A stretch of 64,000 nucleotides of DNA from JANQNX01 sp040217095 (GCA_965229565.1 OZ245888.1:2046001-2110000), one strand, 5' to 3'; shown: positions 27,512-36,873, counted from the stretch's first letter. Notes: generated by a model from the letters alone, not told the origin. Numbers and translations: made by a program.

Positions 27512-29409
27512 AACCCGAATATCTGTGAATAGAAATGCAGTTCGGCCTGCAGGGTGCGCTTGATGTTCTTGGCCTGCCGAAACCCGTGTTGCTCACCTTC
27601 ATAGGCCAGGTAAGCCACGGGGATGCCTTTCTTCTTAAGTGCGGCAACCATCATTTCAGCCTGGTTTGGCAAGACGATACGGTCTTCGAGTCCCTGGAAA
27701 AATATAACCGGACAGGAAAGTCCTGACACGGCATTAATGGGTGAACGCTGCTGATAAATATCGCGGGCTTCCGGGTAAGGCCCTATCAGTGAGTCCAGGT
27801 AACGAGATTCAAACTTGTGTGTGTCGCGTGCCAACGCCTCAAGGTCACTAACGCCATAATGACTGGCACCGGCCTTGAACACATCGGTAAAAGCCAGCGC
27901 CGCAAGGGTTGTAAACCCGCCTGCACTACCGCCTCTTATGGCCAGCCGATCATTATCTGCCCAGCCCTGCTCAACTGCATAAAGCGCGGCCTTGCAGCAA
28001 TCATTCACATCCACGATACCCCATTGTCCCTGCAAGCGCTGTCGATAATCACGGCCATAACCTGAACTACCACCATAGTTAACATCGATGACGGCAAAAC
28101 CACGACTGGTGAAAAACTGCACGACCATCTTCAGGCCATTATGAGATGCACCGGTAGGCCCGCCATGACTAATGACTATCAACGGCGGTTTTTCATTTTC
28201 CGGACCGGTAAATACCTTGTTCGCAGGTGCGTAGTAGAAGGCGTGCGCCTGTTCCTTTTCGGAGACGGAAAAACTGACAGACTTGCCTGTTGAAAGATAA
28301 CCCGGATCAATTGCAAGATCATTGGACTTGCGCAAAATGCTGAAAGCCAGGGTAGCTGTATTGATTTCAAGGATAGCAGGAAAAGCGGTCGGTGAGGCAG
28401 CAAGCAACCAGGCACGATTACCAGCACAAGTGACTGACTCCATGTCGGTAAATGGCAGGTCCAGTTTCTCAAGCTTGCCACTACTGATCTTGCCGCGACC
28501 CAGACAAGCCAGGCCATCGAGCCAGTAAATTAATAACAGATTATCGTTATCGATAAAATCATAGTTCTGTTCACCGAATGACCACTGTGGCACGGCAAAC
28601 TCTGCCTCCATATCAAATACGCATTTCGATTGCTTGCCATCGTACCGGTACAGGTTCCACCAGCCACTCTTGTCCGAGACGAAATACAGCTCGCCAGCAG
28701 CTGACCATTTTGGCTGTGTAACGGCTTCGTCATTACCCCCGGAGATAATGCAACTTTCACCAACTTCACCATTTTCGCTGATATCTGCCAGGCACAAGGT
28801 GGTTGTGTCCCAGGGCATATTTGGATGTGACCATGCTATCCAGCAAAGCTGCTTGTTATCAGGGCTTAATCTCGGGTAGGAATAAAAATCGTCGCCAGTT
28901 ACCAGTATGGTTTCATCACCGGTACGAATATCGACAGCCGCAATCACGTTGACTGCTTCTGTATCAGGACTGGCATGCTCTTCCCTGATACAAATCAACC
29001 TGGATAATGAGCTATCGAACACCATGTCCGCGTAACGACAGTCAGGATTATGTGTTAATTGTATACAGTTGCCATCCGGTCGCAGGTGATAGATCGCCTG
29101 GTCTGTAAAATTACAAAAGAAAATTCCCACGTCTGTAACAAGGTAAGATGCACCACCGTACTCATGCACCCGCGTTCTTGCATTAAAGTTTTTATCAATA
29201 GCATCGCTGTGCTTACCCGGGTTATCACGCTTGACGATGACATAGCGCCCGGCCTCCTCCGGTCGCATCTCAATCCAGAATAATTCATCGTTAAAATGCT
29301 GTATCTCACCCAGGCCCACGCTGGAGCCCAGCATGAGTTCAGGTGTGATCGGAGACTTCCACGAACCATAGGGGGCAACTTGTTTTGAACACATAGAGCT
29401 GGAAAACAT
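27469..29409 (-). CDS. S9 family prolyl oligopeptidase (dipeptidyl/acylaminoacyl peptidase type)
   Basis: A serine peptidase with an N-terminal beta-propeller (about residues 1-390) and a C-terminal alpha/beta-hydrolase domain. The nucleophile is the serine in RGGSAGGFTTLAAL, about residue 495. The acid is in GLEDRIVLPNQ and the histidine in EGEQHGFRQ. No signal peptide, so it acts in the cytoplasm, probably on short peptides or blocked N-termini. Start at 29409 is one option; an in-frame ATG at 29394 (MCSKQVAPYGSW) fits the family start better. Divergent from the deacetylase gene. Confidence 0.92.
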   Translation of the reverse strand: MFSSSMCSKQVAPYGSWKSPITPELMLGSSVGLGEIQHFNDELFWIEMRPEEAGRYVIVKRDNPGKHSDAIDKNFNARTRVHEYGGASYLVTDVGIFFCNFTDQAIYHLRPDGNCIQLTHNPDCRYADMVFDSSLSRLICIREEHASPDTEAVNVIAAVDIRTGDETILVTGDDFYSYPRLSPDNKQLCWIAWSHPNMPWDTTTLCLADISENGEVGESCIISGGNDEAVTQPKWSAAGELYFVSDKSGWWNLYRYDGKQSKCVFDMEAEFAVPQWSFGEQNYDFIDNDNLLLIYWLDGLACLGRGKISSGKLEKLDLPFTDMESVTCAGNRAWLLAASPTAFPAILEINTATLAFSILRKSNDLAIDPGYLSTGKSVSFSVSEKEQAHAFYYAPANKVFTGPENEKPPLIVISHGGPTGASHNGLKMVVQFFTSRGFAVIDVNYGGSSGYGRDYRQRLQGQWGIVDVNDCCKAALYAVEQGWADNDRLAIRGGSAGGFTTLAALAFTDVFKAGASHYGVSDLEALARDTHKFESRYLDSLIGPYPEARDIYQQRSPINAVSGLSCPVIFFQGLEDRIVLPNQAEMMVAALKKKGIPVAYLAYEGEQHGFRQAKNIKRTLQAELHFYSQIFGFQCPDDVEPVVLES

Positions 29410-29473
29410 CAAAGTATAAAGATTGGCGTATAATAACGAATCACAGCGTTTTTAACATGCCGCATCTGGAATT

Positions 29474-30418
29474 ATGAAAACAGGCTTTTTATCAGACGTA
29501 CGTTTCATGGAACACGATACCGGCCCCGGTCACCCGGAGTGTCGAGAGCGCGTGTCTGTGACGCTTGAATACCTGCAGCAACAGGACTGGTTTCCTGGGT
29601 TGCAACAGCTGCAATCCAGGACTGCCAATGTAGAACAGGTAATGACCGTCCATGATCGTGTCTATATCAATCGTGCCGAGGAGGTATGTCGCTCCGGCAA
29701 CGCTTACCTGGATTCAATGGACGTCAGTGTTTGCCCGGACTCCTTTGATATAGCCTTGCTGGCTGCTGGTAGCGCCCTGCAGTTGGCCGATGACATGGTG
29801 AATGGCCATGTCGACAATGGTTTTGCCCTGTTACGTCCACCAGGTCACCATGCCGAGAACGGAATGGCACTTGGCTTTTGCCTGTTTAACAATGTCGCGA
29901 TACTTGCACGCTACCTGCAGCAACAGCACGGTATGGACAAGATCGCTATCGTGGATTGGGATGTGCATCATGGCAACGGCACTCAACACCTGTTCGAAGA
30001 AGACCCTACCGTGCTTTACATCAGCACACACCAGTTCCCTTATTACCCCGGCACAGGTAACTATAACGAGGTTGGTATTGGTCGAGGCACCGGTTACACG
30101 TTGAATTGTCCCATGGCGGCTGGTGCTGATGATCAGGACTATGCAAAAGTATTTAATAAACAGATATTACCTAAACTGGACGAATTCAAACCCGAGTGTA
30201 TATTGATATCCGCCGGATTTGACGCGCATCGTTCCGACCCGCTTGGCAGCATTAATCTGAGTACGGAATTTTTCGGCTGGATGACCGGGCAATTAATGGA
30301 CAAGGCGGAACAGCATTGTAACAATCGTATATTATCCATGCTGGAAGGTGGCTATAACCTGGATGCATTGGCCCGCTGCGTCGGCGAACACCTGCAAACA
30401 CTCTCTAAACAGAAATAA
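29474..30418 (+). CDS. Histone-deacetylase/acetylpolyamine amidohydrolase family protein
   Basis: A zinc-dependent deacetylase fold. The 314-residue protein has RPPGHHAENGMALGFCLFNN (the active-site His pair), VDWDVHHGNGTQH (metal Asp and His), STHQFPYYPGTG, and AGFDAHRSDPLG (second metal Asp). Bacterial members act on acetylated polyamines or proteins; the substrate is not predictable. No signal peptide, so cytoplasmic. It is divergent from the S9 peptidase with 64 bp between them; a TATAAT at 29429-29434 faces this gene but has no good -35. Confidence 0.92.
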   Translation: MKTGFLSDVRFMEHDTGPGHPECRERVSVTLEYLQQQDWFPGLQQLQSRTANVEQVMTVHDRVYINRAEEVCRSGNAYLDSMDVSVCPDSFDIALLAAGSALQLADDMVNGHVDNGFALLRPPGHHAENGMALGFCLFNNVAILARYLQQQHGMDKIAIVDWDVHHGNGTQHLFEEDPTVLYISTHQFPYYPGTGNYNEVGIGRGTGYTLNCPMAAGADDQDYAKVFNKQILPKLDEFKPECILISAGFDAHRSDPLGSINLSTEFFGWMTGQLMDKAEQHCNNRILSMLEGGYNLDALARCVGEHLQTLSKQK

Positions 30419-30421
30419 CAT

Positions 30422-31096
30422 ATGCCTGATATTAAATATTTCATCGTACTAATCGCATGCCTGTCTACATCATTACCCCTGTTCGCCCAGGACGATCAAC
30501 CTATGTACGGCGGCATGGACAGGTCTGGCGATAAAGAACTGGCCATGCAGGATGCACGTTTTATCGCCGAGGCAACAAACACCTTTGGCACCAGGGAACA
30601 TGCGTCGATTGGTTATGTAGATAGTGGCTTTGAAGCCCATCTAAACGACAAGAACAAACTTGCCATGCAACGCTTTAACGAGGCCTGGCTGTTGAACCCG
30701 GACAATCCCTACGTGTATGTCGGTTTCGGCGTACTCTACAAAAAACAGGATCAATTTTGTGATGCCATGCAGATGTTCGATCTGGCAGCAAACAAGGACC
30801 TGGCCGATGCAGGTTTCCTGGCGGACTACGCACTCATTATCAGCCAGTGTGCCAACACTGCCAACAATCAATCGCGCGACAGTCTGTTTGCAAAGGCCAC
30901 CAGCGTATATCAGCAGGCCGAGGAAACGCCTAACCCGAGGGTCCTGGCCTATGTATACCAGTCCTGGGCTGAATCATCATTGTTAAAAAACGACATCGAA
31001 CACGCGCGCTTGATGCTGGATGAGGCAACCGCACTGGGGGCCACGGTCAAACCTGAACTGCAAGACGCTATCAGGCGTGCAACCGGTGCGCAATGA
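30422..31096 (+). CDS. Secreted TPR protein of unknown function
   Basis: The 224-residue protein has a clear signal peptide (to about PLFAQDD) and TPR-like helices (RFNEAWLLNPDNPYVYVGFG, QMFDLAANKDLADAGFLADY). Alternating hydrophobic residues suggest a repeat scaffold without enzyme motifs. It starts 3 bp after the deacetylase gene and its stop overlaps the next start by 4 bases, so it is in the same transcript. No function can be assigned. Confidence 0.75.
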   Translation: MPDIKYFIVLIACLSTSLPLFAQDDQPMYGGMDRSGDKELAMQDARFIAEATNTFGTREHASIGYVDSGFEAHLNDKNKLAMQRFNEAWLLNPDNPYVYVGFGVLYKKQDQFCDAMQMFDLAANKDLADAGFLADYALIISQCANTANNQSRDSLFAKATSVYQQAEETPNPRVLAYVYQSWAESSLLKNDIEHARLMLDEATALGATVKPELQDAIRRATGAQ

Positions 31097-31458
31097 AAGC
31101 ACTGGTCATTATTGCCCATGGCAGTCGGCGTGCAGAATCGAACGATGAAGTGACACGCCTGACAGAGAAGGTTAGAAAACAGGCGGACGATTCTTTTCAC
31201 TCGGTACGACATGCCTTCCTGGAACTGGCTGAGCCAGACCTGTTGTCTGTAATTGATGAACTAATCGAAAATAATATCAATGAAGTCACTATCCTGCCCT
31301 ACTTCCTCAACTCGGGTAATCATGTGCGTCAGGATATCCCGGCCCTGTTACAAGCGGCAAAGAAACAATATCCGCATTGCTCATTCAAACTGGCCGCAGC
31401 GATTGGTATGTACGATGGCATGCCGGAACTGATCCTGCACAGTGCCCGCCAGGTATAG
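31093..31458 (+). CDS. Small CbiX-like sirohydrochlorin chelatase family protein
   Basis: The 121-residue protein looks like a single-domain (short) CbiX: it has the metal-binding start ALVIIAHGSRRAESN (His9), FLELAEPDLLSVIDEL and ITILPYFLNSGNHVRQDIP-like segments with a second histidine. Members insert Co or Ni into sirohydrochlorin-type rings, but many short copies are of unknown use. It overlaps the upstream TPR gene by 4 bases. An unrelated-function alternative is possible. Confidence 0.82.
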   Translation: MKALVIIAHGSRRAESNDEVTRLTEKVRKQADDSFHSVRHAFLELAEPDLLSVIDELIENNINEVTILPYFLNSGNHVRQDIPALLQAAKKQYPHCSFKLAAAIGMYDGMPELILHSARQV

Positions 31459-31502
31459 GGCACCAGCTACACATAGCGGTTTCTTCTGCTATAGTGCGCG
31501 CC

Positions 31503-32783
31503 ATGCAAGTACACCTGAAAACACTCGGTTGCCGTCTTAACGAGGCCGAACTGGAATCCTGGGCTGAGGGATTCGAGGCTCACGGGCATGACATTGTCGA
31601 TACACCTGATAATGCTGATCTTCTGATCGTTAACACCTGTGCTGTTACACAGGAGGCTGTAAAAAAATCGCGCCAGATTATCCGTCGTGCACATCGCCGG
31701 AACCCGGCAGCCAAGCTCGTTATCAGTGGTTGTTATGCCAGTCTTGATAAAAGAATCCGACAGGACATCAACAGCATTGACCTGGTCGTTGATAATCAGC
31801 ACAAGGACAGGCTCGTTGATATCGCCTTGCGCGAACTTGATGTTGATACCATGCCCGCCATCTCAACCGAGCCCGGTGCGGCTGCGATATTCAAACGCGG
31901 CAGGCATCGCGCCTTTATCAAGATCCAGGATGGCTGTCGATACCGTTGTACCTTTTGCATCGTCACGGTTGCCCGTGGCGCAGAGCGTAGCCGAACGCCA
32001 GCAGCGATCATAGATGATATCAATCGAATCCATGCCGAGGGCATACAGGAAGTTGTCCTCACCGGCGTACACCTGGGAGGCTATGGCAGTGATATAGACA
32101 ACAGCCTGATGCAGGTGATTGAACAAATACTGGCTGAAACCGATGTCCCAAGGATACGACTGGCTTCGCTTGAACCCTGGGACCTGCCCGAAGGATTTTT
32201 CAGGCTGTTTGAAAATCCGCGCTTGATGCCGCATATGCATCTGCCTTTACAAAGTGGCAGTAACAGCGTGTTACGCCGCATGGCAAGGCGCTGCAAAACT
32301 GATGATTTCGAACAACTGGTTACACAGGCGCGTAGAGAAATTAATGGGTTCAACCTGACGACTGACATCATCGTCGGTTTTCCCGGTGAAACTGACAGTG
32401 AGTGGCGGGAATCAATCGATTTTATTGAGCGTATTGGTTTTTCCCACGTCCATATTTTTACTTATTCCAGGCGCGATGGAACCAGGGCGGCAACTTTACC
32501 GGAAGCAGTCGCAAGCGAGGTAAAAAGATCTCGTAGCCGCGAGTTACATCGATTGACCCGGCGTATGCGGCAAGACTACCTGGTCGACAGGATCAACGAA
32601 ACACACCAGGTTTTATGGGAATCCAGGAATGAAAACGGCTACCAGACCGGCTATACAGACAACTATATCCGTGTGCAACTGGCGGACAGTCACGACGTGG
32701 ACCTGGAACACCGGATCTCGGCGGTCAAACTGGAAGGCGTAGCAGAAGACGCATCGCTGATGTACGCCAGCCTGCCAGATTGA
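31503..32783 (+). CDS. mtaB: tRNA t6A37 methylthiotransferase MtaB
   Basis: MtaB is a radical-SAM enzyme that adds methylthio to threonylcarbamoyl-adenosine 37 of tRNA. I chose ATG at 31503, which gives MQVHLKTLGCRLNEAE, the family start; an upstream in-frame extension reaches 31377 but is not homologous. The N-terminal iron-sulphur cysteines are Cys10, Cys46 and Cys77. The radical-SAM cluster is Cys145, Cys149 and Cys152 (GCRYRCTFC). A C-terminal TRAM domain follows. 426 residues, normal length. Tandem with the CbiX-like gene. Confidence 0.93.
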   Translation: MQVHLKTLGCRLNEAELESWAEGFEAHGHDIVDTPDNADLLIVNTCAVTQEAVKKSRQIIRRAHRRNPAAKLVISGCYASLDKRIRQDINSIDLVVDNQHKDRLVDIALRELDVDTMPAISTEPGAAAIFKRGRHRAFIKIQDGCRYRCTFCIVTVARGAERSRTPAAIIDDINRIHAEGIQEVVLTGVHLGGYGSDIDNSLMQVIEQILAETDVPRIRLASLEPWDLPEGFFRLFENPRLMPHMHLPLQSGSNSVLRRMARRCKTDDFEQLVTQARREINGFNLTTDIIVGFPGETDSEWRESIDFIERIGFSHVHIFTYSRRDGTRAATLPEAVASEVKRSRSRELHRLTRRMRQDYLVDRINETHQVLWESRNENGYQTGYTDNYIRVQLADSHDVDLEHRISAVKLEGVAEDASLMYASLPD

Positions 32784-32790
32784 AACTGCG

Positions 32791-32811
32791 GATCCCGTTA
32801 TAACGCGGATC
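32791..32811. terminator. Hairpin between convergent genes (weak terminator)
   Basis: GATCCCGTT (32791-32799) can pair with AACG and GGATC (32802-32811) around an AT loop, with a single bulged C. It lies 8 bases after mtaB stops and just before the opposing gene stops at 32810. Neither strand has a strong T run next to it, so it may not terminate efficiently on its own. Confidence 0.35.
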
Positions 32812-33304
32812 AAAATTCCTGCTCACCAGCAGGAATTTCGGCATTTTCTTGTTGAATCCATGCCTCAACTTCTTCCAGTGACTTGATTGCAAATAGCACC
32901 CTGTCACGCTCACCCTGTATCTCATCGGCATCATGAAATGCCCCCAACATTCTCGGAGTTTTTTCAAACTTATGGGCATTCAGCATGATCTGGTTGATCT
33001 CTTTAGCCTGTTCAGGCGGGAACTTCTTGCCCCACATCTCGTGCTTCAAACGTGCAAGGTGTCGTTTCAGTTCTTTCCTGTCCTGCTCCAGTAGTTCGTA
33101 CTCGGCTTTCATTTGCTGCACATGTTGATCGTGCTGCATTGCCTCACTGCTTGAATCACTGTCCGGCACCGTGATCTCAGAGGCCTGCTGTGCTGTTGAC
33201 ACCTCGGGTGTCGAACTTGCCTTTTCTCCCGTGGATTCGGGCCAGAAAAGTGTCAGGATTGAGACCACCAGGATGGCTATCACCAGGCCCATCATTGCCT
33301 TCAT
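32810..33304 (-). CDS. Membrane-anchored coiled-coil protein of unknown function
   Basis: 164 residues: an N-terminal transmembrane helix (MKAMMGLVIAILVVSILTLF) followed by a polar Ser/Thr-rich linker and a charged helical region (residues about 65-110, with EQDRKELKRHLARLKHE) that suggests coiled coil. No catalytic motif. It probably faces the periplasm. Tail to tail with mtaB. Function unknown. Confidence 0.7.
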   Translation of the reverse strand: MKAMMGLVIAILVVSILTLFWPESTGEKASSTPEVSTAQQASEITVPDSDSSSEAMQHDQHVQQMKAEYELLEQDRKELKRHLARLKHEMWGKKFPPEQAKEINQIMLNAHKFEKTPRMLGAFHDADEIQGERDRVLFAIKSLEEVEAWIQQENAEIPAGEQEF

Positions 33305-33436
33305 TGTACGACTTACCTCGTTAGCTTGTTGTGTATTGAGAAGTGATTCACAGGGTTAGATACAACTATGTAGACCAGTTCAAAAAATACTTCTTCTGCT
33401 CTTCGTATATATTGAATTTTACTATATATAAACACT

Positions 33437-33628
33437 ATGCAAGCAGACAAATACATCAAATATTACCTGGTAAACGACATCATTCTTGCGATCGTGCTAG
33501 CCGTCACCGGCTATGCCTGGTACCTGCTAATCAGTGGCCAGGCCAACCCCGATGAAGTTGCCCGGGGCGATGCAATCGCGGATGTGGTCATCCCGGCAAA
33601 ACCGGATGCCAGGGTCAACGAGAGCTGA
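33437..33628 (+). CDS. Small single-helix membrane protein (hypothetical)
   Basis: 63 residues with one hydrophobic helix (NDIILAIVLAVTGYAWYLLI) flanked by charged ends. The ribosome-binding site is poor, but the helix profile and codon use are plausible. AT-rich sequence lies upstream. Function unknown. Confidence 0.45.
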   Translation: MQADKYIKYYLVNDIILAIVLAVTGYAWYLLISGQANPDEVARGDAIADVVIPAKPDARVNES

Positions 33629-33648
33629 TAGCCGTGAGACCCAATAAT

Positions 33649-33674
33649 TACTGATAAATATTTATTTATCAGTA
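33649..33674. repeat. Perfect 11-bp inverted repeat in AT-rich gap
   Basis: TACTGATAAAT (33649-33659) and its exact reverse complement ATTTATCAGTA (33664-33674) are separated by ATTT. The surrounding 150 bases are strongly AT-rich. It could be a terminator for the small upstream gene (no T run follows) or an operator or bending site for the gene that starts at 33822. Confidence 0.6.
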
Positions 33675-33821
33675 GTTTATATGATTTTAAACAACTATTA
33701 ATTAAAGCAATTAGCAAGGATTACAAGATAACTAGCTGAAATAATTAAATTATTGCTTGATTTCCCGAATCAATTGGACTAAATATACTTCAATAAGTAA
33801 TTGATTCATGGGGAGATCAAG

Positions 33822-34325
33822 ATGCTAGCAGCCAACAGTTCCAATGTTAAATATCGACCTGCCCCCCTGCCCAACCCGCAGGACATCAAACAAATGGACT
33901 TCAGTAATGAACAGTTACAGGGGTTCATCAAGCACCCGGAGCGATTCCCGCTCCATGTTAAGCGACTTAACTTCTGGGAAAAGTCCAGGCTGGACATGAG
34001 CAACCCATCCAACATTGGTTTGACCTACTCCTGCGACCAGCCGCAAAAACTTGGCAGTATTCTCGAAATCACGGTGCCCACCAGGAAAGAAACCCACGCA
34101 TTCAAAGGTAAGGTCGTGGCCATTAGAGAAAAAGACAGCGGCTACGACATAGGTGTCTGGCTGATCAATGCCGAGGATGCACCGAAATTAAGAATTATTG
34201 AACAAATCTGTCACATCGAGCTCTATCTCAACGACAAAAAATATCGTGAGGGCCCGTTTGTCAGCCCGGAAAAGATTACACAAGAATGGATTGGCAAATA
34301 TGCCAGTCATTTTCCCGTGAATTAA
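33822..34325 (+). CDS. PilZ-like domain protein
   Basis: 168 residues. The start is ATG at 33822, 6 bases after a strong GGGGAG site; a TTG at 33801 is less likely. The core NIGLTYSCDQPQKLGSILEI with preceding SNPSNIG resembles a PilZ barrel. NPSNIG fits the (D/N)xSxxG half of the c-di-GMP motif. The matching RxxxR half is not clean (HPERFPLHVKRL precedes it). If real, it would be a c-di-GMP receptor; treat as a hypothesis. It stands alone between AT-rich sequence and msrA. Confidence 0.6.
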   Translation: MLAANSSNVKYRPAPLPNPQDIKQMDFSNEQLQGFIKHPERFPLHVKRLNFWEKSRLDMSNPSNIGLTYSCDQPQKLGSILEITVPTRKETHAFKGKVVAIREKDSGYDIGVWLINAEDAPKLRIIEQICHIELYLNDKKYREGPFVSPEKITQEWIGKYASHFPVN

Positions 34326-34357
34326 GAAAGAGCATATAACAAGAGGATAATCTGCAA

Positions 34358-34492
34358 ATGTATTACGTGAGAACAACTAACGGCGGCATGCTGGCAATCA
34401 CGCCCAGGGCCACGGCAGTCGTAGCTGTTAAGAAAAATGCCGCGGCCAATGAACCGGTGGCAAATAACAAGAAAACTGCCAAGAAGCGTTAA
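34358..34492 (+). CDS. 44-residue lysine-rich small protein (hypothetical)
   Basis: The frame encodes MYYVRTTNGGMLAITPRATA followed by a tail ending NNKKTAKKR. AGAGG lies 11 bases upstream, slightly far. The end overlaps the msrA stop by 4 bases in opposite direction. Too short for confident calling. Confidence 0.35.
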   Translation: MYYVRTTNGGMLAITPRATAVVAVKKNAAANEPVANNKKTAKKR

Positions 34493-35142
34493 TCCTTCAG
34501 GACCACGCCTGTGCCGCCGAGGCCACAGTATCCGGCAGGATTTTTTGCCAGGTATTGCTGGTGATAGTCCTCAGCATAGTAAAACCCGGGCAGATCCATG
34601 ATTTCAGTCGTAATATTTCCATAGCCTGCCGCTGAAAGTTGTTCCTGGTAGCGTTGCCGCGATGCCAGTGCGATATCTTTTTGTTCGGGTATGCTGGTAT
34701 ATATTCCTGACCGGTACTGTGTTCCGACGTCATTCCCCTGGCGCATACCCTGGGTCGGGTCATGCGATTCCCAGAACAGTTTAAGCAATGATTCGAAACC
34801 GACCTCTACTGGTCTGTATACGACCAGCACTACTTCGTTGTGTCCGGTGCGACCGGTACAAACCTCTTCGTAGGTAGGGTTAGGAGTAATACCTGCCGCG
34901 TACCCGACCGCTGTCGTATAAACCCCTTTAAGCTGCCAGAATTTTTTTTCAGCGCCCCAGAAACATCCGAGACCAAACACTACCTGTTCAGTCTCCGCGG
35001 GAAAAGGCGGTGTAAGCGGGTTCCCCAGCACATAATGTTTCTCGCCTACCGGCATCGCAGAGTCACGACCGGGCAAGGCCTCGGCAGCTGTTGGCATTGT
35101 TTGCTTTTTCTGCAATCCCATGAGCATATTCATCAGGTCCAC
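34489..35142 (-). CDS. msrA: Peptide methionine sulfoxide reductase A
   Basis: MsrA reduces methionine-S-sulfoxide in damaged proteins. The 217 residues include catalytic Cys60 in GLGCFWGAEKKFWQL and the conserved PTYEEVCTGRTGHNE and HDPTQGMRQGNDVGTQYRSG blocks. A resolving Cys sits in PAGYCGLGGTG near the C-terminus. Length matches the E. coli type. It follows the membrane-protein gene after 4 bp. Confidence 0.96.
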   Translation of the reverse strand: MDLMNMLMGLQKKQTMPTAAEALPGRDSAMPVGEKHYVLGNPLTPPFPAETEQVVFGLGCFWGAEKKFWQLKGVYTTAVGYAAGITPNPTYEEVCTGRTGHNEVVLVVYRPVEVGFESLLKLFWESHDPTQGMRQGNDVGTQYRSGIYTSIPEQKDIALASRQRYQEQLSAAGYGNITTEIMDLPGFYYAEDYHQQYLAKNPAGYCGLGGTGVVLKD

Positions 35143-35146
35143 CAGT

Positions 35147-35908
35147 CTAGCTATCCGTACTTACTTGCGCCGGCCCTTCCGTTGCAGGCAACTCTGCAAA
35201 GCAATCCAGGTAGGCTTGATAAACACTGGCATTGAATACTGGCAGTAATATCAGGAAGCCTAATCCCAACGGAATTGTTGCCAGGATACCAAGCACGAAA
35301 ATCACAATACCGTATAGCGTGAAGGCAGGCACGTTATACAGGCAGGCCTTGAAGCTTAATAACATGGCCTGTACGGTGCCACACTTCGTATTCACCAACA
35401 ATGCTGGTGCAAACCAGGTACACATCAGGATAGGCAGGTATAACAGGCTCGCAACCAACAATAAAACCGAGAGGTCGGCCATGTACTTTGCGATGTTTTC
35501 CGACTGCATATTTTGCAATTGCTGTAGAAAATCCATGCCGCCTAGAGCTATGAAAATTACGGCCATCAAGATTATTAGCAGGATCATGTTCAGGACCGTC
35601 AAAATAACGCCTAGCAGCAGCAGACGTTTCACATACGGTGCCGAGAAGCCGGCAAAGGCATGTTGAAACTCAAACTGCTGCCCTTCTGCATGCGCCTTGC
35701 AACCGAGCATTAAGCCACCGGTAAATATTGGCCAAATCACATAGCTTAATAAACCGCCAAGCGGGATCACGCCGATGACAATCATGATTAAAAATACCAC
35801 GATCATGGCAGCTATCCAGCCTAACGGATTTTTCGTAAAATAACCCAGTCCATCTGTTAGCCAGCCCAGGCCTCGACCAAATGACGCAGTCCTGATTTGT
35901 ACATTCAT
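35147..35908 (-). CDS. BPSS1780-like multi-pass membrane protein
   Basis: 253 residues with about six hydrophobic helices. A start at ATG 35908 (MNVQIRTASFGRGLGWLTDG) is preferred over an upstream TTG. The N-terminal segment TASFGRGLGWLTDGLGYF matches a widespread uncharacterised family (BPSS1780). No transport motif is evident. Upstream of msrA with a 4 bp gap, so likely co-transcribed. Confidence 0.75.
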   Translation of the reverse strand: MNVQIRTASFGRGLGWLTDGLGYFTKNPLGWIAAMIVVFLIMIVIGVIPLGGLLSYVIWPIFTGGLMLGCKAHAEGQQFEFQHAFAGFSAPYVKRLLLLGVILTVLNMILLIILMAVIFIALGGMDFLQQLQNMQSENIAKYMADLSVLLLVASLLYLPILMCTWFAPALLVNTKCGTVQAMLLSFKACLYNVPAFTLYGIVIFVLGILATIPLGLGFLILLPVFNASVYQAYLDCFAELPATEGPAQVSTDS

Positions 35909-36002
35909 AAGCTTGTGTCCATATAACAAATATCTGATATGTTCCTACATTGAGGATAACCAGTATCAGCCCGAATTTATAGCTTAGGTCAAAAATAACA
36001 GT

Positions 36003-36728
36003 ATGACTTATCTATTCCTGTTTGCCTGTGGGGCTATTGCCTGGTTTTTCAGCACCGTGGTTGCCGGTGGTGCGGCAACGCTACTTATACCCGTTATTTC
36101 TTTCTTGCTGGGCGCACAACTGGTAGCACCCGTAGTATCACTGGCCGCATTAATCGCCAATCCATCACGCATGCTGATGTTTCGCCATGATATCGACTGG
36201 AAGGTATTGTCTTATATGATCCCTGGCAGCATTCTCGGTGCGATACTCGGGGCATGGTCACTGACCCTGATCGATACCCGGTTGATTCAACTGTTACTTG
36301 GCCTGTTCCTGGTGACATATGTACTACAGGAACGGTTTTCAAAATCAGAACTTTCCCTGCAGATGCGCTTGCCCGGTTTTTTCCCGCTGGGGTTTGGTGT
36401 GTCTTACCTGTCAGGCCTGGTCGGGGCCACCGGTCCCCTGCACAACCCGTTTATGATGCGCTATGGGTTGATGAAAGAAAAACTGGTCGGCACCAAGTCC
36501 GTCAATTCGCTGGTAATGCAATTGACCAAGTTGATAAGTTACGGCGGACTGGGACTGCTGACGCTGGATGTCGGGGTATACGGTATTACTCTTGGCCTTG
36601 GCGCCACGCTGGGCGTATACCTCGCACGCCACCAGTTAAGAAAAATCGAGGTTCAACAATTTCGCCAGTACGCACTGGCATTCATGTTTGTCAGCGGTAT
36701 CACCTTATTTATCAAGGCTTTAAGCTAG
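36003..36728 (+). CDS. TSUP family transporter (TauE/SafE type)
   Basis: The 241-residue protein has about seven to eight transmembrane helices and the TauE/SafE pattern (FSTVVAGGAATLLIPVISFL; later YLSGLVGATGPLHNPF). Members move sulfite, sulfonates or similar anions across the inner membrane; specificity is unknown. Stand-alone plus-strand gene. Confidence 0.88.
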   Translation: MTYLFLFACGAIAWFFSTVVAGGAATLLIPVISFLLGAQLVAPVVSLAALIANPSRMLMFRHDIDWKVLSYMIPGSILGAILGAWSLTLIDTRLIQLLLGLFLVTYVLQERFSKSELSLQMRLPGFFPLGFGVSYLSGLVGATGPLHNPFMMRYGLMKEKLVGTKSVNSLVMQLTKLISYGGLGLLTLDVGVYGITLGLGATLGVYLARHQLRKIEVQQFRQYALAFMFVSGITLFIKALS

Positions 36729-36873
36729 GCTCCTGCATCAGTGGTGTGTTTCACTGCAACATACCATAAGTTATTAAATTTGCATGCTTTTTAATATTAT
36801 TTATTGCAGTGCACCACATATCGTTTACAATTGTCATCCAAATATTTCATTCCATATCAGTAAGAGGTTTAAC

